Of a stretch of DNA of 64,000 bases, positions 1-11,538 are shown one piece after another (position 1 is the first letter of the stretch; each line of letters begins with the position of its first letter). The position numbers and the translations under genes are program-made. The notes beneath the pieces are model-generated. The model was given only the letters and a program-made list of their open reading frames with translations. It made no database searches and was not told the DNA's origin. Source of the stretch: Anarhynchus alexandrinus (taxonomy: Eukaryota > Chordata > Aves > Charadriiformes > Charadriidae); the NCBI GenBank assembly GCA_008711295.1, contig VUYV01000036.1, positions 5,898,846 through 5,962,845 of the forward strand. Reading direction: 5' to 3'.

Positions 1-3000
1 CGGTTTAACTGCAATCCATTTTGCTTTGGCAAAGCGGATTGTCACAGACATGTCACTTTTGCATTCTCTTTGTGTTAGTTCCCTCTGAATTCAGAGTCCA
101 GTTCAAGGTCTGCGTCCTGCTATTCATAGCCCTAGGAAACAATTCTTTTGTGTAAGGGGCCATTCTGGTTGAATAACCTTAGACAGCTGAAAACCACAAA
201 AGCAGACTTGACGAAAACTAACAAAAGAAAACAGGAAGAGCTTGATCCATCTCCATGGCTAAAATACCTCTAAAAATTGGAATAGGGGAAAAAAAAAAAT
301 CCCTTCCTCATATATTTCAGAAAGCAATTTTTCCTTTAGAAGTGGTTGCGAAATATGCATGATCTAAGCCCATCGGCAAAGGAGAACAGCAAGGTTGGGT
401 CCCACATTGAAACAGTGAATGGTGTCACACATGTTCTAACGTTGAAAACAAGAAAAAAAAGCAGTTAGGATTTCTCAGCACTTTGTGTAGGGCTCAGCTC
501 CAAACTAGAATATGCAAATCTAAGTGTCTACTTTTGAGTGATGTGTCTAAACTCTGATTATAGCCCTTGGGAAGCTAGTACAGGCAGTGGAAACTGGAGA
601 GCAAGTCCAGGGTCTGCTGCTATCCTGTTGATCATCATTTTGAAAAATCAGCATCAGTAATTCTGTAACATATTCTCTTTAGCCCAGAAAATCCCCTGAC
701 AAATATAAAAGTGCCATTCATTTTGATAGATCCTACCATCACAAATTAGAATTAGGCTATTCATTAATCCTGCTGTTTTCCAAACTCCTGCAGTTTTACA
801 GGGAGTCTCACATGATATTTTCTTCTTTAAAGCTCCACTTTTTGTGTTCTCTTAAACCCATCAAAATCTTATAACTCTCTTCAAAAAAATAATTTTAGGT
901 ATGGAAAACAATACAAAAATATGAACAATACGCACTGCAAAATGGAAGTGATGGAAGACATAGTCATTACCTAAAGACATATCATCAGATTTGGTAAAGT
1001 TTTCAAATATGAATATGTGCAGCTACCAGTGCTGGTCCTCCTTGGTCCCACAAGCTTCAGTTATGCAGTGTCATGGCCATGGAATTCTTGTGTATTTCCA
1101 AGGTACCTTCATTCACCGTCCAAGTCCACCTGACACAAAAACCTCCTCAGTACTCTCTGGTTTGAGAGCACAGTTGATCAGTAACATCTTTTACAATTAC
1201 ACATATAAAATCTGATGAAAGACCATTCCCTGGGTGGTGTGGGAGAGATTTGAACATACAGCTTAAGTTGCAGATCATACCTCAACTCAGGTCTCACGTC
1301 TGGCAACACACTTTAAAGACTGATGTTCTGTGTTTGATGAGGAAGCACTTCAACACATATGAGCTTCCCCATCCTTTAGAATGATTACTTCTTAAGCTTT
1401 CTTTATCATTTCAAATGCTTTATTTATTTTGCTTTATATTAATTATATTTCCCACTGTGGGTAAATAAAGAAGCCATCTTTTTTAAAAAAAACTTTTTAT
1501 AACATTTTCTTTACCTGTTTATTCTTCATAAGGAAGTCAGAATTGCAGTTGATAATAAGTAATTCTCTTCAGAATAGTCATGATTTGCAATGTAACTGCA
1601 GTGTTTTTCAGAATGAGAGAGGCAAATGAACAACTCTGAAACATTCTTTTTGAAGTCATTTTTTAAATCAAGTTTTTCAATTTTATTTTAATTACCTTCT
1701 GCCCAGATTTCTTATCAAGGTCAAAGTACAACTAAACATTTCAAACTGTCAAAAGATTTTTTCAGTATTTTTCTCACAGAAAATGTGTTTTTTTCTTCCT
1801 GATTTCAAACAAACTCTGAAGTCACAAGAAAATTCATGGCATTTAACTTTTATTCTCCAAAAACCTCTGCTTTGAGGTCTGTCCAAAATGTTGCTTGGCT
1901 CATACATGTTTGTAAGAGGATCTGTCATGGAAAAAATTTGTGGGTAAGTGAAAATGTCCCTACTCTTATGTGCTACTCAAGTGACCCCTTGCTAAAACTA
2001 CAAACTAAACAAAATCATTCTGTGTGCTATTGTATTTGCTGGCAGTTATACCATCATGAGTGAACTGCCTAATTACATAAACAGCCATGATATTTCTGGG
2101 TCAGTTCACAATTGCATTTGGAGGCACAGGAGTCCCAAGGAATATCTGAAAGTCATAACTGGCAAAAGCTACATCTGCAGCATTTCTGTATTTAACTTAA
2201 GGGGCAATGATTCAGTCATTCAACATTTGTCCACCAATCAACCAAATGCCAAGTCATTACTTTAAGCCTCTGGACTCAATATGCAGATGTGATTTTGTTC
2301 CTTCACAAACTAAGTAGCATTTTTCAGATATTAAGAATGAGACTATTCTCAGCATTTATTGCACAATAGATAGGCTTTTAAGAAAGAAGACAAAAATGAG
2401 AAATTAACAAACATATTAAAAAAAACTTGTCCGTAATAAAAGATGAGACTTGAACAATAAAAGCAAAAGTACATGCTAAGATGAGGATAAGTTTAACCTT
2501 TAAATGTATATGTGTTACTAAGTTGAACAGCTAAAACTCTTCTGTTTTCTCACAGACACTTCTGCATTTCCAGTTCCTTCTTCAGAATTATTCCTCATTT
2601 AGAAGAGAATTAGAGCCTTTCTTTTTTCATTTGAGCACAATGTTCTTGATTCAGAAGATCGAGGGCAGAGATATATTAACAATTCACCTTCTTTTTTCAG
2701 AGAGGGATTGACATCCATAGGCCTACCGTATGGAAGGGGATAGCTTTCACTGCAGTATGAACAATGCAGGGTATCTGTCACCAAAAACGGCTGAAGAGAG
2801 GCTGTGATCTCCCGAATCTCACGCTAGCCTTTGTCTTCCTGTTCTTTCTGCAGCTACTTTCTATTGCTCCAGCCTAATCCTGTCCTGGATTTCTCCCCCT
2901 TAGGTACCTCTGACAGGAATTTATGGCATCCTAAGATATCAAACCCATAAGGATGGAAGTTGAAATATTTCATATAATTTTTCATTTGCAGCACACTTTA

Positions 3001-4068
3001 TTTCATGGTTCTTAATAACTACCGATGGCACAAACATGAAAAATCCATTAATTTGGATACAAATACTGCAGTCTTTACTCATCAATCTCAGTTAAAGATT
3101 GTTTGCATAAAGACTAAATTTAGTCTGTACACTTCAAAATAAATAGACAATTCCCCCCCTTCCACCCTCCACAAAAAGCTTTCAGTTGTAGCACTTGGAG
3201 AAAAAGGCACATAAAGCCCATAAATGAGTCAGACCAAACTACCACTTTAATCAAACTTGTAGTACTTGGCTGTAAAGCACTAGAAAAAAAGTAAGAAAAA
3301 CTGAAACACCCTTAAGGATAATTGAACAAGCCAGGACTGCCATCATACAGGGAATAAATATTGGAAAAACAATAATCTAGAAAGGCTGATGCTGAGAGAA
3401 TTAAATTAAATACCCATGGAAGTTAATTACTGGGAAAGTAAAAAGTGTATTGGAAGGAGCAAAAGAGAAGACAGAAAAATAAACCTGCTACCAACTAAAC
3501 TTGACTCCAACTATTCCTTCTTCTGTTCCCCATAGTGTGTAAATTACAGTGACTAACCTGACAGGAGCAGATTCATGGTAATGCAAAAAGAATAAAAATT
3601 TAGCCCACACTTTTTCTACTTTATTGAATTTAATCTGTGTCTGTTTCTTGGATTTTTTGGTAACTACCCTGTTGTTACAGATTAGGAAATGACAGAACTT
3701 TTCCAATTCCTTTTTTCTCATTTTAACATTGGTTATTCTTTGGAGAAGCCATTCAGTGTGTATCCACCCCTCTCTATAGGCAGTAGAGTGCCAAAACCAG
3801 TTGTAGCATTCATTCGGTATTCATTTCTTCTCCATACAGGTGAAAAACACCCTGTTCTGGATTACAGACATCTATTTAGCATTTCACATAAAGACAAGAC
3901 ACAGCAATGATGTAAGAACATTCTCTAAGGAGAGGGCTGAAGATTACAAATCGTCTGTACTTCAGTTGCATTTGGTGCTTCTCCTATTGGTCTCTAGTTG
4001 GAAGAAGGACGCTTATTTCACAGCAATGGCTGGAAGTAGCCCAAAGAACATGAAGTGGAGTGTGGGAG
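1..4068. other. Intronic sequence, nothing recognised
   Basis: AT-rich DNA with A and T homopolymers. Short open frames (for example 1836-2063 and 3488-3721) show no family resemblance and no codon-use signal. No CR1 tail was seen. Confidence 0.6.
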
Positions 4069-4515
4069 GTGTAGTGGCCCTACCCAGAAGACTATTGTAC
4101 ATGGAGGAGTTAGTGATCCACGTAAGAGGCAACGCGAGTAGCCACAGGCCTGTGCTGTTCTGTACTACACTGCATACACAGCACAGCTTTCAGGCCTGTG
4201 TTGTGTTGGACTTATCCCTTGGCTGCGGGATAAGATGGCTAACTGTAACACAGGAGGCTGCAGGAAGCTCACGCTTCGTACCGTACNTGGTGAACCTCTC
4301 CATGGCAGGATCTGCACTGTGTGGGATGCCCAGACTGGAGGCCCATCCAATGACACTGCACAACTTGGGGTTCTCACATGTGAAGGACCATGAGATTACC
4401 TACCCTCTTTTTCATTTTTCTGTTAGCTCCAATAAATGGTATTCTCAGCAATACCTTATGGACTCTGAGTGCATTTCTTACTGGGATCATAATGAACACT
4501 GCCACTACTGGAGTC
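4069..4515 (+). other. GC-rich island of unknown origin, possible solo LTR
   Basis: From about 4020 to 4500 base composition rises above the surrounding intron. It contains an AATAAA at about 4432 followed by TGTG-poor, CT-containing sequence, as in an LTR R/U5 region, and could start at TGTAGTGGCC (4069). An open frame of 238 codons (3840-4556, through the ambiguous base at 4287) crosses it but resembles no protein I know. I found no clear target duplication or matching TG...CA ends. Confidence 0.25.
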
Positions 4516-4909
4516 TAACACAAAAGCCATATAGACTTGGAGTTAAATTGCCCTGAACACTAAAACTATTGCTACAATTCTGGTAATATCATAGTTCTCA
4601 GTGCAGTAGAAATAGATTTTGCTATCCTTCTTTAAGAAGTCAGTTATAAAACTGATACACATCTCACAAATTTACAAACTTTCATTGTAATTCCAATGCT
4701 CACTTATCCTCAGAAGCAGCTTAATTAAATATTGAAAGGTTATTTCTTTGAGGTCCCATTTTAAATTGATTGTATTTAAAAAAAATACATTTTAGAGAGC
4801 TGAAATGAGTTATAAAGATCTACATAGAAAAATTTTAATTGCCTTCCACCAAACTACTTCAGTGCAGCACTATGCATTCAAAACTACTGGTGGAAAGGTA
4901 AGTACTTGC

Positions 4910-5345
4910 ACACAGCATCCACAGGTTGACAGGGAGTCACGTGAGGTACACTGCCTTCTGGGAGCTAAGGTTCGAGATGTTGCTGAGAGGGTGCCACAAC
5001 TTGTCAGGAGTACAGACTACTACCCACTGTTACTCTTTCATGTGGGCATGAATGACACTGCAAGATGGAACCTGGGCAGAATTAAGGAAGACTATAAAGC
5101 CCTGGGGGTGCAAGCAAAAAAAAATGGTGCCCAAGTTACATTTTCCCCCATCTTACCAGTTAGAGGAAAGGGATCAGCCAGAAATGGATGGATAATGCAT
5201 ATCAACTCCTGGCTACGTGTCTGGTGCCACGTGTGAGGGTTTTGGCCTTTATGACAAAGGGACATTCTTTGATGAATGTGGCCTGTTAGAGAGGGATGGG
5301 ATCCACCTGTCTAGAAGGCCAAGGGAACCTTTGGCAGAAGGCTGG
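4910..5345 (+). pseudogene. CR1 ORF1 remnant (SGNH/GDSL-like esterase domain)
   Basis: CR1 ORF1 proteins carry an SGNH-hydrolase-like esterase domain. Here the block with HVGMNDTA (5040-5063, the GxND-type motif) is present. Further on, after a stop at about 5234-5236, DGIHLS (around 5297-5314) preserves the Asp-x-x-His motif. The N-terminal GDS nucleophile block is absent because the element is truncated. At least three internal stops follow the HVGMND segment. It cannot make a functional protein. Confidence 0.7.
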
Positions 5346-5499
5346 CCAACTTGGTGAGGCGGGTTTTAAAGTGAAGGACTCAGGGATGGTATCCAAGACA
5401 GCAATGGTCATGCCATCGCATCCAACTGGGCAATAAACCAGGCCAACCAGAGTAGCAACAAATGTTCCTTAGCTGACTCCCAAGATGAGATCCAGAAGG

Positions 5500-6240
5500 C
5501 CAACCACCTCAAGGGTGTGTATGGCTATGGTGGATCCTCTTGCACCCCTCCAGGGAAACCTGCATGCTCAATTACCTCTCTGAAATGCCTGTACACCAAC
5601 GCACGCAGCATGGGGAATAACCAGGAAGAACTAGAGATCTGTGTGCAATCACAGGATCTCATTGCAATTACTGAGACATGGTGGGATAGCTCACATGACT
5701 GGAATGCTGTCATGGATGGCTACATACTTTTCAGGAAAGACAGGCCATCAGGGCAAGGTGGTAGAGTCGCTCTTTACGTGAGAGAGCAACTGGAAAGTAT
5801 CGAGCTCTGCCTAGGGGTGGATGAAGAATGTGTTGAGAGCTTATGAGTAAGAATTAAGGGGCAGCTAATATGAGTGACACAGTTATGGGTGTTTACTACA
5901 GGCCACCTGATCAGGAAGAGGAAGTTGATGAGGCCTTCTACAGACACCTGAAAGTAGCTTCACATCACAGGCCCTGGTTCTGATGGGGGACATCAACCAT
6001 CCTGGTATTTGCTGGAAATGCAACACAGCCAGGGATGCACAGTCCAGGAGGTTTTTGCAGAGCATTAATGATAACTTTTTGACATAGATGGCAGAGGAGC
6101 CAATGAGGAGAGGTGTGCTGCAGGACCTTGTACTAACAAACAAAGAAGGACTGGTTGGGGATGTGAAGGCTAGGGGCAGCCTTGGCTGCAGTGACCATGA
6201 GATAGTGGAGTTCAGGATCCTGTGTGGAAGAAGCAGGGCA
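5500..6240 (+). pseudogene. CR1 ORF2 endonuclease domain, broken
   Basis: The frame at 5517-5846 reads an apurinic/apyrimidinic-like endonuclease start: YTNARSMGN (Asn motif) and ITETWWD (catalytic Glu). After a stop at 5844-5846 and a frame change, MGDINHPG (near 5982-6005) and CSDHEIVEF (6187-6213, the terminal Ser-Asp-His motif) follow in the next open segment. All four signature blocks are recognisable. They are no longer in one reading frame, so the domain is inactive. In intact elements this enzyme nicks the target DNA to prime reverse transcription. Confidence 0.85.
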
Positions 6241-7600
6241 ATAAGTAGGATTACAACCCTGGACTTCAGGAGAGCTAACTTTGGCCTCTTCAAAGACCTA
6301 CTTGGAGGAATCCCATGGGCTAATGCTCTAGAAGGTACGCGGGTCCAAGACAGCTGGTTAATCTTCAAGCACTACTTCCTCCAAGCTCAAGACTGGTGCA
6401 TCCCTAGGAGTAAGAAATTAAGCAAAGGAAGCAGGACACCTGCATGGATGAGCAAGGAGCTTCTGGAAAAACTCAAATGGAAGAAGGAAGTTTACAGAAC
6501 ATGGAAAAAGGGACTGGCCACTTGGGAGGAATATAGGAATGTTGTCAGAATATGCAGGGACGCAACAAGGAAGGCTAAGGCCGCCTTGGAATTAAACCTG
6601 GCAAGCGATGTCAAGGACAACAAGAAAGGCTTCTTCCAGTACACCAGTAGCAAAAGGAAGACTAGGGAAGATATGGGCCCACTGCTGAATGAAGTAGGTG
6701 CCCTGGTGATAGAGGATGCAGAGAAGGTGGAGTTACTGAATGCCTTCTTTGCTTCAGTCTTTACTGCTAAGACTGGCCCTCAGGAACCCCAGACCCTGGA
6801 GGTAAGAGAGAGGGCCTGGAGTAAGGAAGACTCTCCCTTGATTGAGGAAGATTGGGTTAGAAATCATTTAGGCAAACTCGACAGCCACAAATCCATGGGG
6901 CCTGATGAGATGCACCCGCCAGTGCTGAGGGAGCTGGCAGAAGTCATTGCTGGGCCACTCTCCATCATCTTTGAAAGGTCATGGAGAATAGGAGAGGTGT
7001 CTGAGGACTAGAGGAAAGCTAATGTCACGCCAGTCTTTAAAAAGGGCAAGAAGGAGGACCCAGGAAACTACAGGTCAGTCAGCCTCACCTCCAACCCTGG
7101 AAAGGTGATGGAACAGCTCACTCTGAATGTCATCCCAAAGTGTATGGAGGAAGACAAGGTATCAGGAGTGGTCAGTATGGATTCACCAGGGGAAAATCAT
7201 GCTTGAGCAATCTGATAGCCTTCTATGATGGCATGACTGGCTGGGTAGATGAGGGGAGAGCAGTGGACGTTGTCTACCTGGACTTCAGCAAGGCTTTTGA
7301 CACTGTCTCCCATAACATCCTCATAGGTAAGCTTAGGAAGTGTGGGTCAGATGAGTGAACAGTGAGGTGGATTGAGAACTGGTCGAATGGCAGAGCTCAG
7401 AGGGTTGTGATCAGCAGTGAAGAGTCTAGTTGGAGGCCTGTAACTAGTGATGTTCCGCAGGGGTCAGTACTGGGTCCAGTCTTATTCAACATATTCGTCA
7501 ACAACCTGGATGAGGGGACAGAGTGTACCCTCCGCAAGTTTGCTGATGACAAAAAACTGGGATGAGTGGCTAACACACCAGAAGGCTGTGCTGCCATTCA
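6240..7600 (+). pseudogene. CR1 ORF2 reverse transcriptase domain, broken
   Basis: The open segment 6088-7011 carries the linker and the start of the RT. A TGG-to-TAG change at 7009-7011 interrupts it. [17 protein letters not shown] and the [12 protein letters not shown] finger follow, then [16 protein letters not shown] (motif A, catalytic Asp) at about 7270-7317. A stop at 7356-7358 precedes [14 protein letters not shown] (motif B) and FADD at 7539-7550 (motif C, the metal-binding aspartates). The catalytic residues survive, but at least three stops or frame changes inactivate the gene. Confidence 0.9.
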
Positions 7601-8260
7601 GCGAGACCTGGACAGGCTAGAGAGTTGAGTGGAAAGGAACCTAATGAAGTTCAACAAGGGCAAGTGTAGGGTCCTGCACCAAGAGATGAATAACCCCATG
7701 CACCAGTACAGGTTAGGCATTGATCTGCTGGAAAGCAGCTCTGCAGAGAGAGACCTGGGAGTCCTGGTGGACAACAAGTTAATCGTGAGCCAGCAATATG
7801 CCCTTGTGGCCAAGAAGGCTAATGGTATCTTGGGGTGCATTAAAAAGAGCGGGGCCAGCAGGTCGAGGGAGGTTACCCTCCCCATCTACTCTGCCCTGGT
7901 GAGGCCACATCTGGAGTACTGTGTCCAGTTCTGGGCCCCCCAGTTCATGAAAGACGGAACTATTGGAGAGAGTCCAGCTGAGGGCTACGAAGATGATCAA
8001 GGGAATGGAGCACCTCTCTTATGAGGAAAAGCTGAGAAACCTGGGTCTGTTTAGCCTGGAGAAGAGAAGACTGAGAGGGTATCTGGTCAATGCTTATAAA
8101 TATCTAAAGGGCAGGTGTCAAGAAGATGGGGTCAGACTCTTTTCAGTGGTGCCCAGCAACAGGACAAGGGGCTACAGGCACAAACTGGAACACAGGAAAC
8201 TCCATCTCAATATGAGGAAAAACTTATTTACTTTGGGAGTGACAAAGCACTGAAACAGGC
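7600..8260 (+). pseudogene. CR1 ORF2 C-terminal region, broken
   Basis: Frames at 7629-8024 and 7963-8253 overlap out of phase and encode the typical CR1 tail: the [11 protein letters not shown] region, [15 protein letters not shown], and then [12 protein letters not shown] single frameshift around 7960-7985 separates them. The 3' UTR follows to the ATTCTGTG repeats at about 8395-8412. Confidence 0.85.
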
Positions 8261-8456
8261 TGCCTTGTGGAGTCTCCTTCTCTGGAGATATTCAAAACCT
8301 GCCTGGATGCATTCCTGTCCAACCTGCTCTAGGTGACCTGCTTTGGCACGGGTGTTGAACTAGAGGATCTCTGAAGGTCCCTTCCAAACCATACCATTCT
8401 GTGATTCTGTGACTCCGTAAGAGTTATAATATTCTATCATGCTCTTGAACACAGAC

Positions 8457-8479
8457 TGTATCATGTGGTCCATGATACA
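8457..8479. repeat. Short perfect hairpin between two CR1 copies
   Basis: TGTATCATG and CATGATACA are complementary around TGGTC, in the roughly 70-base gap between the end of one CR1 (8412) and the start of the next (about 8485). Confidence 0.75.
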
Positions 8480-8484
8480 AGTAC

Positions 8485-8848
8485 GGGAGCAGAATGCATG
8501 TCCCATGCCTTGATGTTAACAAGGCACCCTTTGACACTCTCTCCCACAACATCTCTGTAGCCAAATAATTGAAATAGGGATTGGATAAGGGTGTAAAAAG
8601 GTGGGTAGAAAACTGGCTGGAACTTTGGCCTCATAGGGTTGCAATTAGTGGCACAAAGTTCACCTGGCAGCTGGTTAACTAGAGGCATCCCTGGGATTTA
8701 CAGTAGGGCCAACAGTAGTTAAAGCTTTTTTAAGAACCCAAATGATGGGTCAGAGCTCTCTCTTGAAAAGTTTACAGACAACACCAAATAAAGAGACAAA
8801 TAAAGGTAGACAGTGGTATGATGAGAGACAACAGACACAGGCGGCAAC
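8485..8848 (+). mobile_element. Older CR1 fragment (RT region), left half of a split copy
   Basis: Plus-strand translation shows degraded CR1 RT: an [12 protein letters not shown] motif near 8520-8550, a WVENWLE segment near 8609-8629 and a decayed FADDTK (read as FTDNTK) near 8769-8786. It is much more diverged than the upstream copy. Its likely continuation lies at 9301-9460, beyond an inserted minus-strand CR1. Confidence 0.7.
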
Positions 8849-9300
8849 ATAGAATCATAGAATCCTAGAATGCTTTAGGTTGGAAGGAACCTTCAAAAAT
8901 CATCTAGTCCAACCCCCCTGCCAAGGGCCGGGACATCTTTCACTAGATCAGGTTGCTCAAAAGCCCTATCCAACCTGACCTTGAACACTTCCAGGGATGG
9001 GGCACCCACAGTTTCTCTGGGCATTCCATACCTAAGAAATCCACAATTGCTCTGGGCAATTTTCTTGGACAACCAGCACCTCACCACCCTCATAATATTA
9101 TTTTTTCTTTCCTTTTATCCAATTTAAATCTACCCTATTTCCATTTAAAACCATTGTCCCTTGCCCTGCCACTACAGATCTTGGCAAAAAGTCTTTATCT
9201 TTCTTATAAGCCACTATATGGTGTCTCCGGAGCATTCTCTTCTCCAGGCTGAACAATCCCAACTCTTTCAGCTTTTCTACATAGGAAACATGTCATATTC
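8849..9300 (-). mobile_element. CR1 3' end, minus strand, nested in an older CR1
   Basis: The segment opens with the reverse-complemented tail ATAGAATCATAGAATCCTAGAA and the conserved 3' UTR (TTGGAAGGAACC, CCAACCCCCCTGCC). It runs into the LFSLEK-coding part, ending near 9300. CAAC occurs immediately before (8845-8848) and immediately after (9301-9304), a possible 4-base target duplication. Confidence 0.88.
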
Positions 9301-9460
9301 CAACTTTAGACACAAATTCACCATGTGGGTGCTGAAACAATGGAACAGGTTATCCAGACAGGTGGTGGAGATATGCCCCTGGAGATACTAAAAACTCAGC
9401 TGAAAAAGTCCCTGAACAACTTGATATAATTGGTCTCCTTGGGTGGGGAAACAATAAATG
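9301..9460 (+). mobile_element. Older CR1 fragment (3' coding end), right half of a split copy
   Basis: The frame across 9301-9391 encodes an HKF...VLKQWNRLSRQVVE segment, the conserved C-terminus of CR1 ORF2 (usually a [16 protein letters not shown] motif), on the plus strand. This is opposite to the element just before it. Similarity fades after about 9460, with no ATTCTRTG tail. Confidence 0.7.
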
Positions 9461-11195
9461 TTTAACATGTCTAAACCCTGAATCTTCAACAGTTTACAGT
9501 GCAGCTGGAAAAGGAATTCTCTTGTCATCCTATGAATGTTTCAAAAATCTCAAATATTTTTTCCCATCTTTTAACAGAATGTAAAAGAGTAAACATCTAA
9601 AATTTTCACAAACCTTTTTTTTTTTTTCTAATTTTGTCTAGGTCATTTGGTTATGACCTTTAAGACAATTGTTTCACTAGGATTAGCTTATTTTTCAAAA
9701 TGTCATTTCCTGGTGAAAAAAAGTGAGGTCTTTCATTTTGAAAAGGTCAAAAAGCTTTGACCTTTTCAAAACTCTTTTGAGGAAAAAAAAAACTGTCAAA
9801 AAAGTTTGTTTTGTGAATAGCTGAATGTAGTTGTTACAACAAAACAACTCCATTGTGAGGAACCACTGCTCACATTAAAAACTTTGTGGCATGGCTTTCA
9901 GTAAAGACACACGGTCTGACTTAAAAAAGTGCTGACTCTTTCACCTTTCTTCTGCCTGCCTAAAGCAAAATTTCATTTTCCTTCACGAATAGCAGCAATC
10001 TATCAGGACACAACCGTTTAATCTCAGTAAGTAACATATTTTTACTTCCAACCATAATTTGCAATAACAGCTACAAATAAAAATGCATAACATTCTAAAT
10101 ATTTAAATATTGTTAATATTACTTATTAGGTATAAAGAAGAGGAGCTAAAAAGTTAGAAGTTTCTTGCTCCATAATAGTGAGCATTCCTGTCTGAATTAC
10201 AACGTTTTTCTCAGCCTGTCAGAACTGCAGCACCTCTGGGCATGACATTTCTCTTGGATGAATGTCTCCTCCACAGTTTGTTAGACAATGCATACTGATG
10301 TGTTGATTCCCCAAAGGTGACATCATTACAAGAGGTGTTATCTTTTTCATGTTGTCAGAAACACTGTCCAGCTTTTATTTTTTAAGCAATCTTTCACTTT
10401 TATCTTTAATTTTCTTTTTCCCCTTCCTTTCACTGAGTATATAAGGATAATATTTTAGGCAATTATTTGTCCCTTCTGCTACTTGTTGAAACAATATTTC
10501 ATACAGCTTCTGATTTTGAAACAGCAAGAAACAAATTCTCCAGATTATAACTAATTTATCCCTTTTTTTTTCCAGGTTGTTTTGCAATATCCTTCTGAAA
10601 AAAAGGGGCTACAGCAACATATTAGTTCATGTGTCACACTAATAATTTACTTTAATTTTGATTTTGGTAGAATCTAAGATAATGAGACATTATAAACACC
10701 CATATTCCATCCCAGGTTGCTAATACCATTTCTGAGTTTCACATTCATAAGGAATTGGAAGTAATCAATATTTAAGGAATTTCACTCAGATTTTCCAATT
10801 GGATCTATGAAGACGGACTTTTATTCATTTATACACTTTCCAACTCATTCTGAAGTCAGTGAACCTCTGCAAAAAATGCATAGGCCCATCACGCTGTTTC
10901 AGACTGCAATATCACGGTTTAAAATTGTACAGGATGGTCATAGAAGAAATGAATTATGGAAAACTTATTTGACAAAATTGATAAGGTGTTAGCAACCTTA
11001 ACTCAGCAACTTCCATCAAACTGTGTGAATCACTCACAGGAGGAGAGAGACGGGGCACTCATGTGGCTCACTGCAGACTGTATTAAGAGAAATTAGGAAT
11101 TTAAATTCCCTGCACCCTCACACAGCAAGACAGAAGCCCTGTAGAACAGTGAATCAGAATACCTAAACAAGAGTTCTAAAAGAGTAGATGATGTG
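9461..11195. other. Intronic sequence with one hairpin, otherwise nothing recognised
   Basis: A/T-rich with homopolymers. Apart from the hairpin at 9736-9771 I see no gene or repeat. Confidence 0.55.
9736..9771. repeat. Perfect hairpin: 16-base arms, 4-base loop
   Basis: TTTTGAAAAGGTCAAA at 9736-9751 is the exact reverse complement of 9756-9771, with AAGC between. It lies in A/T-rich sequence with no identified element. Confidence 0.88.
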
Positions 11196-11538
11196 AATCA
11201 TAGAATCATAGAATCATAGAATGGTTTAGGTTGGAAAGGACCTTGAAGATCATCGAGTTCCAACCCCCCTGCCATAGGCAGGGACACCTCCCACTAGACC
11301 AGGTTGCCCAAGGCCACGTCCAGCCTGGCCTTGAACACCTCCAGGGATGGGGCCTCAACAACCTCTCTGGGCAACCTGTTCCAGTGCCTCACCACCCTCA
11401 AAGTGAAAAACTTCTTCCTAATGTTCAATCTAAACCTGCCCTCTTCCAGTTTGAAGCCATTCCCCCTTGTCCTATCACTACATGCCCTAGTAAAAAGTCC
11501 TTCCCCAGCTCTCCTGTAGGCCCCCTTTAGGTACTGAA
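11196..11538 (-). mobile_element. CR1 3'-end fragment, minus strand, well preserved
   Basis: About 340 bases begin with three tandem copies of the tail unit (AATCATAG repeated at 11196-11222) and run through TTTAGGTTGGAAAGGACCTTG and the 3' UTR to the coding end near AGGTACTG at 11538. Its low apparent divergence from the family pattern suggests a fairly young insertion. It is severely 5'-truncated, as most CR1 copies are. Confidence 0.93.

Larger units (their letters stand above)
4910..8412 (+). mobile_element. CR1 LINE, 5'-truncated but long (about 3.5 kb)
   Basis: This is a non-LTR retrotransposon of the chicken-repeat-1 family on the plus strand. It runs from inside ORF1 through the endonuclease, reverse transcriptase and 3' UTR, and ends in ATTCTGTGATTCTGTGA, the family's short tandem tail. 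Full-length CR1 is about 4.5 kb, so roughly the first kilobase is missing. Stops and frameshifts break both ORFs, so it is dead. It is more GC-rich than the flanking intron. The 3' end is sharp; the 5' boundary is estimated from where protein similarity begins. Confidence 0.93.

Noticed and set aside
5883..6368. 161-codon minus-strand frame
   Set aside because: It is the antisense of the CR1 endonuclease region in the plus-strand element.
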